Shown: piece after piece, positions 1 through 7,222 of the stretch
Layout: every line of letters starts with the position of its first letter
Numbering within the stretch: the first letter of the stretch is position 1
NCBI GenBank assembly: GCA_965655465.1
Contig: CBFHGY010000071.1
Coordinates: 1 to 11,513, forward strand
DNA from: VMCP01 sp965655465
GTDB lineage: Bacteria > Bacteroidota > Bacteroidia > NS11-12g > UBA955
Length of the DNA stretch: 11,513 nucleotides
Direction of reading: 5' to 3'
Translations under genes and position numbers: made by a program
The notes under the pieces: model-generated
Databases searched by the model: none
The model's input: the letters and a program-made list of their open reading frames with translations, nothing else
Told to the model about the DNA's origin: nothing

Positions 1-1
1 T

Positions 2-1387
2 ACAGGATTTTTACTATCGAAATATCATAATTACAAAAATTTTCTGAAAAAATCCAGACTCCCGTCATTTATTTTCTTCTTAATTACAAATATTATTATT
101 GTATTAATTTGCAAAACTCTATTCCCAGATAATTTCCTTGGAGCATCTGCTATCGGCTTATCAATCCTCAATTTTTCTTGGATGCACATAATTTACTCTG
201 TTCAATCAAACTCGTACGTTGTTGGTGTTTGTTTCCTACTTGCATTTATTCTTTTGGTTCTTAAAATAAATAAAATACCTAATTATTTAAAATCTATTAT
301 TTTTTTTATCATCCCCTTTATAATACTTTTCCAATATCAACTTATTATTTTCATAGTTGCATTTGGCATTGTTTGGTTTTGGCAAAACGCTAAAACAGGG
401 ATTAGGCATACTAAAGAAAATATCAGTTCGCTTTTTTTCATGGTGGTAAGTGTGCTATTTATTTATTTTACATTTATCCGTAAAGTGAGCCACAGGGGTT
501 TAAATTGGAATACGGGTCCGAACAATGAGTTTCTATTTCAATTACCTTCCTTTAATGACCTGCTTGTTTACCCCTTTAAATATTTTATCAAAAACGGGGT
601 GATAACCCATGATTCTATTATATCTCCTATACAGTCTGGAACACTTACAAGTATGTTTTTAAGCACGTTTATCCTCATATTTTCAATTTTAGGCCTAATT
701 TTCCTATTAAAATCAGAGGATAAAAAATTATTTTCATTAGGACAGTTCACCATTATAAGCGCTTGTATATATTCGTTATTGATAATATCAAACACCTTTG
801 TCTTGAGTCCAACTAGACACAATTTAATTCTACTTAGTTTTCCAATATATTTATTCCCATTAGGCCTATTGTATTTAATTAAAAATCTAAACACCTTAAC
901 CAAATCTGTGGCTTTCAATGCATTATATTTAATTCTTTTTTTAGCCAATTATAAGTCGATTCAATCCAAACGTATTGATGTATTCGATGAAATATATTTT
1001 GAAAACCTGATTTCAAAATACCAAGTTTCAGACATCTGGAGTTTGGATTATACTGCAAACCATTTGTTCACTAAGACAGTACGTATGAAATTTCAAAGAA
1101 TCAATTTTCCAAAAGTTTCTAAATTAGATTCGACTAGCATCCGATTACAATTTGCAGATAGAAGTTTTGGGGCTTTAACTAAATCTGTAGAGTATTCTGA
1201 ACCTAAATCTGAGAATCACATATTGATTCTATCTCATAGATCACCCATAAAAACGGACTTGTTATTCCAGGGAAATTCTCAGTTAGTTTACGAATATAAT
1301 ATTTCTAATGATGTTGAAATTTCACCTTCAACTTTAACAAAAAACGGAACCAATTCATTATATATAAAGATAATAACCGTCAAATAG
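2..1387 (+). CDS. Polytopic membrane protein, possible GT-C-type glycosyltransferase (5' partial)
   Basis: The frame is open from base 2, so the gene starts left of the window; the first internal ATG (182) lies inside a hydrophobic stretch and is not a credible start. The visible 461 codons hold many strongly hydrophobic segments separated by short loops, then a soluble C-terminal tail of about 130 residues after the last membrane segment. A segment reading SPTRHNLILLSFPIYLF, shortly before the last helices, resembles the Arg-containing late loop of GT39/ArnT-like lipid-linked sugar transferases. That is a family resemblance, not proof, and the diagnostic N-terminal acidic loop is off-window. 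The neighbouring glycosyltransferase, methyltransferase and flippase support a role in surface glycan synthesis at the inner membrane. A polymerase-like protein is an alternative. Its TAG stop overlaps the end of the convergent glycosyltransferase gene by 8 bp. Confidence 0.6.
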   Translation, partial: TGFLLSKYHNYKNFLKKSRLPSFIFFLITNIIIVLICKTLFPDNFLGASAIGLSILNFSWMHIIYSVQSNSYVVGVCFLLAFILLVLKINKIPNYLKSIIFFIIPFIILFQYQLIIFIVAFGIVWFWQNAKTGIRHTKENISSLFFMVVSVLFIYFTFIRKVSHRGLNWNTGPNNEFLFQLPSFNDLLVYPFKYFIKNGVITHDSIISPIQSGTLTSMFLSTFILIFSILGLIFLLKSEDKKLFSLGQFTIISACIYSLLIISNTFVLSPTRHNLILLSFPIYLFPLGLLYLIKNLNTLTKSVAFNALYLILFLANYKSIQSKRIDVFDEIYFENLISKYQVSDIWSLDYTANHLFTKTVRMKFQRINFPKVSKLDSTSIRLQFADRSFGALTKSVEYSEPKSENHILILSHRSPIKTDLLFQGNSQLVYEYNISNDVEISPSTLTKNGTNSLYIKIITVK

Positions 1388-2279
1388 AAATTACACAATT
1401 AATACGTAGACAACTAAGCCAAATACTGTTTAATAATCGCGTAAACATGCCCAATCGAAAAAAACCTCGGTATTTTTCGATAATTATTGTATCGCGGACA
1501 ATTTCTGACTTGGGAATTAAAACGGTGTCGCATCGTTTCCCAACGCTACTTTTCAACTTTTTAGTGTGAGTAGCATCCTCACCAAAGCCAATATTTTCTA
1601 CTTTACTGCATTTTGGATAAACACAAAGTCCATGAACTTGAAAATGGTAAAACGCCCATTGAATTGCCCATGAATTAATATTACCCCTAAATTGATTTCT
1701 TAACATCCATGGAAGGTCAACTCCACCACTTTGAAACTGTTTCAACCTGCGATAATCTGCTAAAACCGACTTTGGTATTGCATCCAATTTAAAACCTGTC
1801 CATTTCTCACGCCATGTTGCCCAACCCCAACTATTTGGCCGAGGAAATAAAAACACGTCTTCTGAAATTTCCATATTATTAAAATGCGAAAATCCAGAAA
1901 CGCTATAAATATCTCCACGATTAATATAAACAGCTAATGCATCATCCATAAATTGCAGGAAATCATTAGAAAAAATCAAATCATCTTCTAAAACAATTAC
2001 GGTACCATATTTTTCTAAAATATCTGTAACCCCTCTAAAAACGGAAACCGCTAATCCTAAATTCTCATTACGTGTTATCACTGTAACGTTCGAATCTTGA
2101 TTCAATAAATTTAAAAAATCCCGAACAGCATTCCATTTCTCGATGTTCGAATTATTTTTTAGACCATCATGATAGATAAAAATAGGTCTGCTTTCAAAAC
2201 CAGCACAACGGGTCAGACTATTCCATGTTTTTACCAGAGCCTCTAAGCGATTGTATGCAAAGATTACAACGGGATTCAT
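1380..2279 (-). CDS. Glycosyltransferase, GNT-I-like / GT-A fold
   Basis: Predicted cytoplasmic GT-A glycosyltransferase of 299 residues. It opens with MNPVVIFAYNR, the usual first strand of nucleotide-sugar binding in this group. It has NENLGLAVSVFRG (71-83), VIVLEDDLIFS (94-104) with an EDD that would serve as the metal-binding DxD-like motif (98-100), WGWATW (151-156), and ENIGFGEDATHT (228-239). The WGWATW and GFGxDATH blocks are typical of GNT-I-related bacterial proteins that decorate surface polysaccharides (family knowledge). I chose the ATG at 2279. An in-frame TTG at 2303 would add eight residues and overlap the upstream methyltransferase, whereas the ATG sits 8 nt after that gene's stop and begins exactly at the conserved strand. 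It is probably co-transcribed with the methyltransferase. Donor and acceptor sugars are unknown. Its TGA overlaps the end of the convergent membrane-protein gene. Confidence 0.85.
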   Translation of the reverse strand: MNPVVIFAYNRLEALVKTWNSLTRCAGFESRPIFIYHDGLKNNSNIEKWNAVRDFLNLLNQDSNVTVITRNENLGLAVSVFRGVTDILEKYGTVIVLEDDLIFSNDFLQFMDDALAVYINRGDIYSVSGFSHFNNMEISEDVFLFPRPNSWGWATWREKWTGFKLDAIPKSVLADYRRLKQFQSGGVDLPWMLRNQFRGNINSWAIQWAFYHFQVHGLCVYPKCSKVENIGFGEDATHTKKLKSSVGKRCDTVLIPKSEIVRDTIIIEKYRGFFRLGMFTRLLNSIWLSCLRINCVISI

Positions 2280-2287
2280 TTGTTCCG

Positions 2288-2923
2288 TTAAATATCTAAA
2301 CAATTCCCAGCACGATAAAAAATACTCGTACTTGATTTCATTGGGATGATGGGTGGAATTCCTGTTAGTTGTATTTCCTTAAATCCAACTTCTTTAAGAA
2401 ATACCTTACCCTCTTGATATAATATCCTGTCTGAATTATCCAAAATCAAAACTCCTCTATCAGTTAACACATTATAGCTATTTTTAATACATTCAACCCT
2501 TCTTCTACCATCAACTACAATAATGTCAAATTTTTCTTTGAGCATTGCCGCTTTATGAACGTATTCAAATGAACTCACCTCCTCGAAGTATAGAGAAGTA
2601 TTTTTAGCGATATGCTTACCCAAAATTTCCATCCATACTTTATCACTTTCTACTGCGATAACTTTAAGTGCCTTTTTTGCAAACCAAAGAGTAGAATTTC
2701 CAGCGCCATATTCAAATACCGTTAAATCCTTAGTAATGCGATTCTCTAAAAAATCAATCATACTATAGGGATACCAAGGCATAGGGTTGCCATTTGCATC
2801 TACCGATCTTTTAGTTCGAAAGCTTCGAAACCAACCATTTTCCTTAAGGTCGCTTTTTACAAAAAGCTGCACTGCCGGACCAATATTTGTCGTATTTAAT
2901 AATTTCCAAATTAACTTTCTCAT
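2288..2923 (-). CDS. Class I SAM-dependent methyltransferase
   Basis: A 211-residue protein with a Rossmann methyltransferase core. Motif I is VFEYGAGNST (69-78), which binds SAM; the acidic residue ending strand 2 is E92 in VIAVESD; FDIIVVDGRRR (132-142) and GVLILDNSD (157-165) are the later strands. The N-terminal DANGNPMPWYPYSMIDFLE block (42-60) recurs in Bacteroidota methyltransferases found within polysaccharide loci (family knowledge, from memory). It likely methylates a sugar or a small intermediate of the surface glycan in the cytoplasm, but the substrate is not readable. It is the first gene of a two-gene unit with the glycosyltransferase 8 nt downstream, and is transcribed away from the flippase gene across a 124-bp gap. 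The ATG at 2923 has only a weak purine-rich AAAGAGAA before it. Confidence 0.85.
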   Translation of the reverse strand: MRKLIWKLLNTTNIGPAVQLFVKSDLKENGWFRSFRTKRSVDANGNPMPWYPYSMIDFLENRITKDLTVFEYGAGNSTLWFAKKALKVIAVESDKVWMEILGKHIAKNTSLYFEEVSSFEYVHKAAMLKEKFDIIVVDGRRRVECIKNSYNVLTDRGVLILDNSDRILYQEGKVFLKEVGFKEIQLTGIPPIIPMKSSTSIFYRAGNCLDI

Positions 2924-2952
2924 TTCTCTTTATTAACCATTGCGCGATTTAG

Positions 2953-2984
2953 CAAATATCAGATTTTAATTGTGGAAAACCCAA
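2953..2984 (-). promoter_or_regulatory. Candidate promoter of the methyltransferase-glycosyltransferase unit
   Basis: On the minus strand, TTG (2984-2982), a 21-nt spacer, then GATATTTG (2960-2953), which matches the Bacteroidota -7 consensus TAnnTTTG at all but the first base. The box ends 29 nt before the ATG at 2923. It is a motif match only. Confidence 0.4.
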
Positions 2985-3025
2985 TATCACAAACAATGAA
3001 AAAGCATCCTTATTCGTAAAACGCC

Positions 3026-3033
3026 TAAATTTG
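3026..3033 (+). promoter_or_regulatory. Candidate -7 promoter box of the flippase gene
   Basis: TAAATTTG is a perfect match to TAnnTTTG and ends 14 nt before the ATG at 3048. I see no clear TTTG at the expected -33 distance, so the promoter may be weak or activator-dependent. Confidence 0.45.
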
Positions 3034-3047
3034 CAAAACAGAACCAA

Positions 3048-4535
3048 ATGGGAATAATCATTCGACAATCCTTTAAAGCGGCTATTTCCAACTACATTGG
3101 TGTCGGGTTGGGCTTCATATCCTTAATTTATATCCTCCCTCTTGTATATTCTCCTACAGAGTTAGGAGCATTGCGTTTACTTACAGAGTTAGGGGCAGTT
3201 ATTGGAAGTGCTGGATTACTAGGCACATCCTATTCCATCAACAGATTTTTTCCTTATTTTAAAAATCCACCTAAAAACAATGGCTTCTTTTTTTGGGCCT
3301 TGTTAATTCCCACTTTTGGATTTGCTGTAATTCTATTTTTATACCTAAATTTAAAAACCAGTTTTTTTGCTTTTTTCAAATCCGACACCCAATACATCGA
3401 AATAATTTTCCCCATGCTCATTTTTCTTATTATAGGATTTATGGGTCAAACTGTTTTCGAAACTGCATCTGCCAACCATGGCAGAATTGCGATTCCCAGC
3501 TTTCTAAGAGAAATTTGGATACGCGGATTTTTAATTATTACCGCGCTGTTTTATTATGGTTCATATTTAACCTTCACGCAGGCATGTTGGATGGTCGTTC
3601 TCACCTATTTAAGTGCAATGATTGCAAACATGGTCTATTTGCGTTCTCTTACGCCTATTTCCTTAAAACCTAATTTTATATTCCTTAAAAACAACCCCGA
3701 GATTAAAAAGGACGCCTTGAAATTTACAGGGTGGCTATTTATCTCTAGCACAGCAACGCTTTTTATAAGTAAAGTGGATTTCTTAATGGTTTCTGCGAGC
3801 CTTTCTTTGTCAGAAACTGCAATTTACAGCATTGGATTTTACATTGCAGTACTGATTGAGATTCCAAAACGCACCATTAATCAAATTGCGACTCCCATTT
3901 TATCGGATCATTTAAAAAATAAAAGATTTATTGAAGTTTCCCTGTTATATAAGCAAATCTCAAATAATCAATTTCTTCTTGGCTCTATATTATTCTCTTT
4001 TATTTGGATAAACACCGACTTACTCTTTACGTTTATGCCCAATGGCCAACTTTATCAGGAAGGTAAATATGTAATTTTTATAATAGGAATAGCCAAGCTA
4101 TTGGAGATGTTAATGGGTGCATCAAGCGCCATTTTACATAATTCGAATCACTATGCTTGGAACTTTATTACTTCCATATTTGCAATTGTCAGTGCAATTG
4201 GATTAAATCTATTATGGATCCCAAAATATGGTATAAACGGAGCAGCAATGGCTACTCTAATTACCATGTTAATCCTTTATGGTGCTATGACGTTAATTGT
4301 TAAATTGAGAATGAATTTACAACCGTTTCAAAGGTCACAATTATTTACTGGCGCCGCTTTAATACTTTGCATAGGTATATCTGTCATTCCAATGGAGTTA
4401 ACGGGAGGCTACCTAGCAAATCTTGTATTAAAAAATACAGCGACTGTCGCAATATACTTTTTCTTGATTACAAAGTATAAGGTGTCTGATGAAGTGCGAT
4501 TATCCTTAGAAACGCTACTTCACAAATTTAAATAG
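3048..4535 (+). CDS. Polysaccharide flippase, Wzx-like (MATE/MOP superfamily)
   Basis: A 495-residue polytopic membrane protein with about 12-14 hydrophobic segments spread along its whole length, the normal size for Wzx/RfbX-type flippases. The N-terminus (SFKAAISNYIGVGLGFISLIY, residues 8-28, here in part) and the following YSPTELGALRLL have the typical first-helix and gly/glu-loop pattern of polysaccharide biosynthesis exporters. The later IPKYGINGAAMATLI segment near residue 395 is the usual conserved C-terminal block (NLLWIPKYGINGAA type). The expected role is flipping an undecaprenyl-linked oligosaccharide from the cytoplasmic to the periplasmic face of the inner membrane. The partner glycosyltransferase and methyltransferase genes lie divergently upstream. 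The gene stops 8 nt before the end of the convergent small-protein gene. Assignment to the superfamily is firm; which glycan it carries is unknown. Confidence 0.9.
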   Translation: MGIIIRQSFKAAISNYIGVGLGFISLIYILPLVYSPTELGALRLLTELGAVIGSAGLLGTSYSINRFFPYFKNPPKNNGFFFWALLIPTFGFAVILFLYLNLKTSFFAFFKSDTQYIEIIFPMLIFLIIGFMGQTVFETASANHGRIAIPSFLREIWIRGFLIITALFYYGSYLTFTQACWMVVLTYLSAMIANMVYLRSLTPISLKPNFIFLKNNPEIKKDALKFTGWLFISSTATLFISKVDFLMVSASLSLSETAIYSIGFYIAVLIEIPKRTINQIATPILSDHLKNKRFIEVSLLYKQISNNQFLLGSILFSFIWINTDLLFTFMPNGQLYQEGKYVIFIIGIAKLLEMLMGASSAILHNSNHYAWNFITSIFAIVSAIGLNLLWIPKYGINGAAMATLITMLILYGAMTLIVKLRMNLQPFQRSQLFTGAALILCIGISVIPMELTGGYLANLVLKNTATVAIYFFLITKYKVSDEVRLSLETLLHKFK

Positions 4536-4543
4536 CAATAATC

Positions 4544-4717
4544 TTACTTCTTACGGTTTTTGTACAAACCGTATACCAATGCGCTACCCACTACACTTAC
4601 AATACCGCCATCTACCGGTACCGCTACATCGATAACATCGTCGTCAAAAGAAGCCTGCGAATATGCAACGGCAAAAACACAAAATGCGAAAACCAAGAGT
4701 AAAGTGACTTTTTTCAT
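4544..4717 (-). CDS. Small exported protein with PID-CTERM-like tail (57 aa)
   Basis: A 57-residue protein. Residues 1-20 form a signal peptide (KK, hydrophobic core, then AYS before Q21). The mature part is only about 37 residues: an acidic stretch DDDVID (25-30), VPVDGG (33-38), a short hydrophobic segment (about 39-51) and a basic end KNRKK. This acidic, P-x-D-G-G, membrane helix, basic tail order resembles the C-terminal sorting signals called PID-CTERM in Bacteroidota, recalled from memory. Nearly the whole mature protein is that signal. I chose the ATG at 4717; the adjacent ATG at 4720 would add one Met. A longer reading to 4864 adds 49 residues without a signal-like start and runs through the facing gene, so I rejected it. 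It faces away from the WG-repeat gene and converges on the flippase gene. Function is unknown. Confidence 0.75.
   Translation of the reverse strand: MKKVTLLLVFAFCVFAVAYSQASFDDDVIDVAVPVDGGIVSVVGSALVYGLYKNRKK
4552..4573. terminator. Perfect 8-bp inverted repeat at the convergent gene ends
   Basis: TACGGTTT (4552-4559) and AAACCGTA (4566-4573) pair perfectly around a 6-nt loop. The hairpin lies in the last codons of the small exported-protein gene and 16 nt past the flippase stop, so it could act on both transcripts. Neither side has a U-run, so it is not a textbook intrinsic terminator. Confidence 0.3.
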
Positions 4718-4722
4718 CATCA

Positions 4723-4753
4723 CAAAATTACATAGCAGTAGGCATTCTTCAAA
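4723..4753 (-). promoter_or_regulatory. Promoter of the small exported-protein gene
   Basis: On the minus strand TTTG (4753-4750), a 19-nt spacer and TAATTTTG (4730-4723) give a perfect Bacteroidota -33/-7 pair. The -7 box ends only 2 nt before the first ATG (4720) and 5 nt before the second (4717). Transcription would then begin at or within the start codons, suggesting a leaderless mRNA and favouring the 4717 start. Confidence 0.6.
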
Positions 4754-4767
4754 ATACCAAATCAATA

Positions 4768-4797
4768 TTTTCGTTAAGATAAAACATGATAACTTTG
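4768..4797 (+). promoter_or_regulatory. Promoter of the WG-repeat gene
   Basis: TAACTTTG (4790-4797) matches TAnnTTTG perfectly. A TTTC at 4768-4771, 18 nt upstream, is a one-mismatch -33 element. The -7 box ends 4 nt before the ATG at 4802, so the mRNA is predicted to have almost no leader. Confidence 0.5.
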
Positions 4798-4801
4798 TAA
4801 C

Positions 4802-7222
4802 ATGCGTCGTAACCTGCAGATTATTCTCTTTTCCTTGGTTCTTTTCTGCTCTAATATGCTGCATGCTCAGTATTGGAGAACGTTCACCAATCCAAATTAT
4901 AAATTACATTGGTTACTTAACGATAGTCAATGGGTTAAGGCTAAAAAACTACTACCAAAACTACGGGTATCAACCGATACCATTAACCCCATTTATTGGC
5001 ATAGTTTAACCCGTATTGCCCTGCATCAACAACAAACCGATTCTGCCATCTTTTTTGCCAGAACTACCTGTATTTACATGGAAAAGTTACAAAAAAGTAC
5101 AGTTGAATACGACGCATTTCGACGCATTTACTTCCTTGATGCGTACTACTTGGATTTGTTTTATAGGAAACTACTTTACCAAAAATATGAAACCGAAAGG
5201 TCTCCTACATCTATAATTGCCAATCAACAACTACTCGGATTTTTCATTAACGAGCTGCAATCGATTGCCCCCTTTATCTCTCTACAAAACATAAATCGAC
5301 AAATTACCCTTCCCTCAATAACCCTTAATTTAAATGCACTTAACGATACGATTACCCACTATAGAATCCTGAATGGAAAACAAACTTCTAAAGTCTTGGA
5401 ATACCTCAATGGGCTTGGAAATTCTCCCCAACAAATTCAACTACTTCCTCCACACCTGCAATCCTTTTACCAACAAGCTCGTGATTCCTTTTATCAATGG
5501 ACCTACGAAACCGTTCAAGAGCAACATACCGAAAAATCCTATCTTGAATTTATTGCACAGTATCCTAGTGCGCCACAAACGAAAAAGGCCCTGAACGAGG
5601 CCGATGAACTTGCGTTTTCTGCCTGCAGAAACGCCCATAACGCCCAAAGTTATAACCTTTATATCCAAAATTATCCCTTTGGCCGTTATCGAAAACAAGC
5701 CAAAATGCTGCTCCGCTACCTCACTGTTGTGCCCGTTCCCTATGCACGTGGAGATGGTAAATATGTATTCGTAGATTCCATAAATATGAGACCTTGGATC
5801 GATTCAACCTACGACTTTGCCTACCCTTTTTGCTTAAAACACCATAAATCCTGGAATCCCAGCGCTTCAACCCTTATTTCTGGATGTGCTTTGGTCATGG
5901 TTACCGATGAATTTGAACGTAATCAATGGTATTACATCGAAAAAGACGGCAGTCCCCTGAACGATAAACGCTACGATGAAATTCGCCAAATTTCTTCCCA
6001 AATTGCCGTGGTTACAAAATCTAACCACTATGGTATTATCGATAGACTCGGCCGTGAATTGCTTCCCCCAATATTCAATAAAATCTTTTTCGACACCTTA
6101 AACCGAATCGGGTTTGTACACAACGGTGAGTTTTGGGCCCTATTTAATTCCAATGGAAAGCGCATAACGAAATTTGAATTTACCTCCTTTGAAGGACTCG
6201 ATGAAAACATTCCCGTAGATTGGGCGCATTTCCACGATAACCGTATTTGGGTTCGCAATGAAACAACCCAATTTTTCATTGATTTTAATGGAAATCAATT
6301 TTTCTTGGGAAGTTTTACAAAATTAGAACCTTTCTATAAGCAACACAGTATTGCCAGTTTATCCAAAAATCGACAGCTATTAATCGATACAGCAGGTAAT
6401 GCTAAAAGTGATACGTTTACCAAAATTGAGTCTTTATATCCTGGTATCTACAATGCCTTCGTTCAATCAAAACCAAAACAACAAACGTTGTTGATTCTTG
6501 ATTCGAATCTGCATGTGAAATCCTCTCATTACGCCTCAGAAAAAACAATTAAAATGGCATGGTATTGGAACAATCCCCTATTTCTCGTTGAAAACAAAAA
6601 CGAAATTTCCATTTATAATGCCTTGGACTCTCTAGTATACAAAGGGAAAAATCAAGAAGTTTACGTTCATGCTAATACGATTTTTGTACAAAACATTCGT
6701 AAAAACCCCAAAACACGACTCAGCCCAACTTTTAAAAAGTGGTTCAATCCGTATAAAAATGCTTTTAGTGAAATAAGTGCAGAATATATAGGGGTTCTAG
6801 CCAAAGAAAGAATTAGCGTTTACCAACAACAAAAAGCCTTCTTATTTGCAATTAACGAGCAACAAATTCCCTTTTTTCAAGAAGATAGAAATACCCAAGA
6901 CATCACACAAATCAACGATATTCATCAGTTAAATAGGGAAACTAATTTCCTTATTCACACAGATTCCATGCAGGCTGTTAGTGATGAAAATGGACGTATT
7001 ACGTTGCCATTTACCAAGGGTCAAATTGAAGAATTTTCAACTGACCTATTTTGGATAAGTACCGAAAATGGTTCTTTTATCGTAAATAAAAAGAATCAAA
7101 AAATATTGGGACCCTTTGAAGAAATCAATGAAGATGGTTTCCCCGGGTATTGGTTAATCAAACAAAACGATCGATGGATTTGGGTGGATTATAAAAAGCG
7201 CCTATTTAGCGAGTCCATCTAA
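4802..7222 (+). CDS. Secreted WG-repeat protein (806 aa)
   Basis: Residues 1-23 are a signal peptide ending MLHAQ, so the protein is exported. Residues about 24-305 are mostly helical and include two similar segments, SYLEFIAQYPSAPQTKKAL (246-264) and SYNLYIQNYPFGRYRKQA (283-300), which resemble tetratricopeptide-like units. From about 320 to the end comes a beta-rich region with degenerate WG repeats: YGIIDRLGRELLPPIFNKI (410-428) is the clearest; FWALFNSNGKRITKFEF (444-460) and the C-terminal SFIVNKKNQKILGPFEEI are others. WG repeats probably form a propeller-like scaffold (family knowledge), and no catalytic residues are evident. I see no C-terminal T9SS signal or lipobox, so a periplasmic location is likely. 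Its promoter abuts the start. The last 21 bp overlap the convergent lipoprotein gene. The domain type is well supported; its ligand and role are unknown. Confidence 0.85.
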   Translation: MRRNLQIILFSLVLFCSNMLHAQYWRTFTNPNYKLHWLLNDSQWVKAKKLLPKLRVSTDTINPIYWHSLTRIALHQQQTDSAIFFARTTCIYMEKLQKSTVEYDAFRRIYFLDAYYLDLFYRKLLYQKYETERSPTSIIANQQLLGFFINELQSIAPFISLQNINRQITLPSITLNLNALNDTITHYRILNGKQTSKVLEYLNGLGNSPQQIQLLPPHLQSFYQQARDSFYQWTYETVQEQHTEKSYLEFIAQYPSAPQTKKALNEADELAFSACRNAHNAQSYNLYIQNYPFGRYRKQAKMLLRYLTVVPVPYARGDGKYVFVDSINMRPWIDSTYDFAYPFCLKHHKSWNPSASTLISGCALVMVTDEFERNQWYYIEKDGSPLNDKRYDEIRQISSQIAVVTKSNHYGIIDRLGRELLPPIFNKIFFDTLNRIGFVHNGEFWALFNSNGKRITKFEFTSFEGLDENIPVDWAHFHDNRIWVRNETTQFFIDFNGNQFFLGSFTKLEPFYKQHSIASLSKNRQLLIDTAGNAKSDTFTKIESLYPGIYNAFVQSKPKQQTLLILDSNLHVKSSHYASEKTIKMAWYWNNPLFLVENKNEISIYNALDSLVYKGKNQEVYVHANTIFVQNIRKNPKTRLSPTFKKWFNPYKNAFSEISAEYIGVLAKERISVYQQQKAFLFAINEQQIPFFQEDRNTQDITQINDIHQLNRETNFLIHTDSMQAVSDENGRITLPFTKGQIEEFSTDLFWISTENGSFIVNKKNQKILGPFEEINEDGFPGYWLIKQNDRWIWVDYKKRLFSESI

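Noticed and set aside
568..948. Minus-strand open frame of 126 codons
   Set aside because: It lies wholly inside the membrane-protein gene, has no promoter or start context and no recognisable protein features; an antisense shadow.
2280..2303. TTG start for the glycosyltransferase
   Set aside because: The ATG at 2279 fits the conserved first strand and the 8-nt gap after the methyltransferase stop better.
3293..3673. Plus-strand open frame of 126 codons inside the flippase gene
   Set aside because: Out of frame with a convincing flippase; Cys/Phe/His-rich composition is typical of shadow frames in AT-rich genes.
4718..4864. N-terminal extension of the small exported protein
   Set aside because: It would bury the signal peptide, cross its own promoter and overlap the facing gene's start.
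4560..5009. Plus-strand open frame of 149 codons
   Set aside because: It runs antisense through the small exported-protein gene and into the WG-repeat gene; Thr/Ser/Lys-rich start with no domain or promoter.
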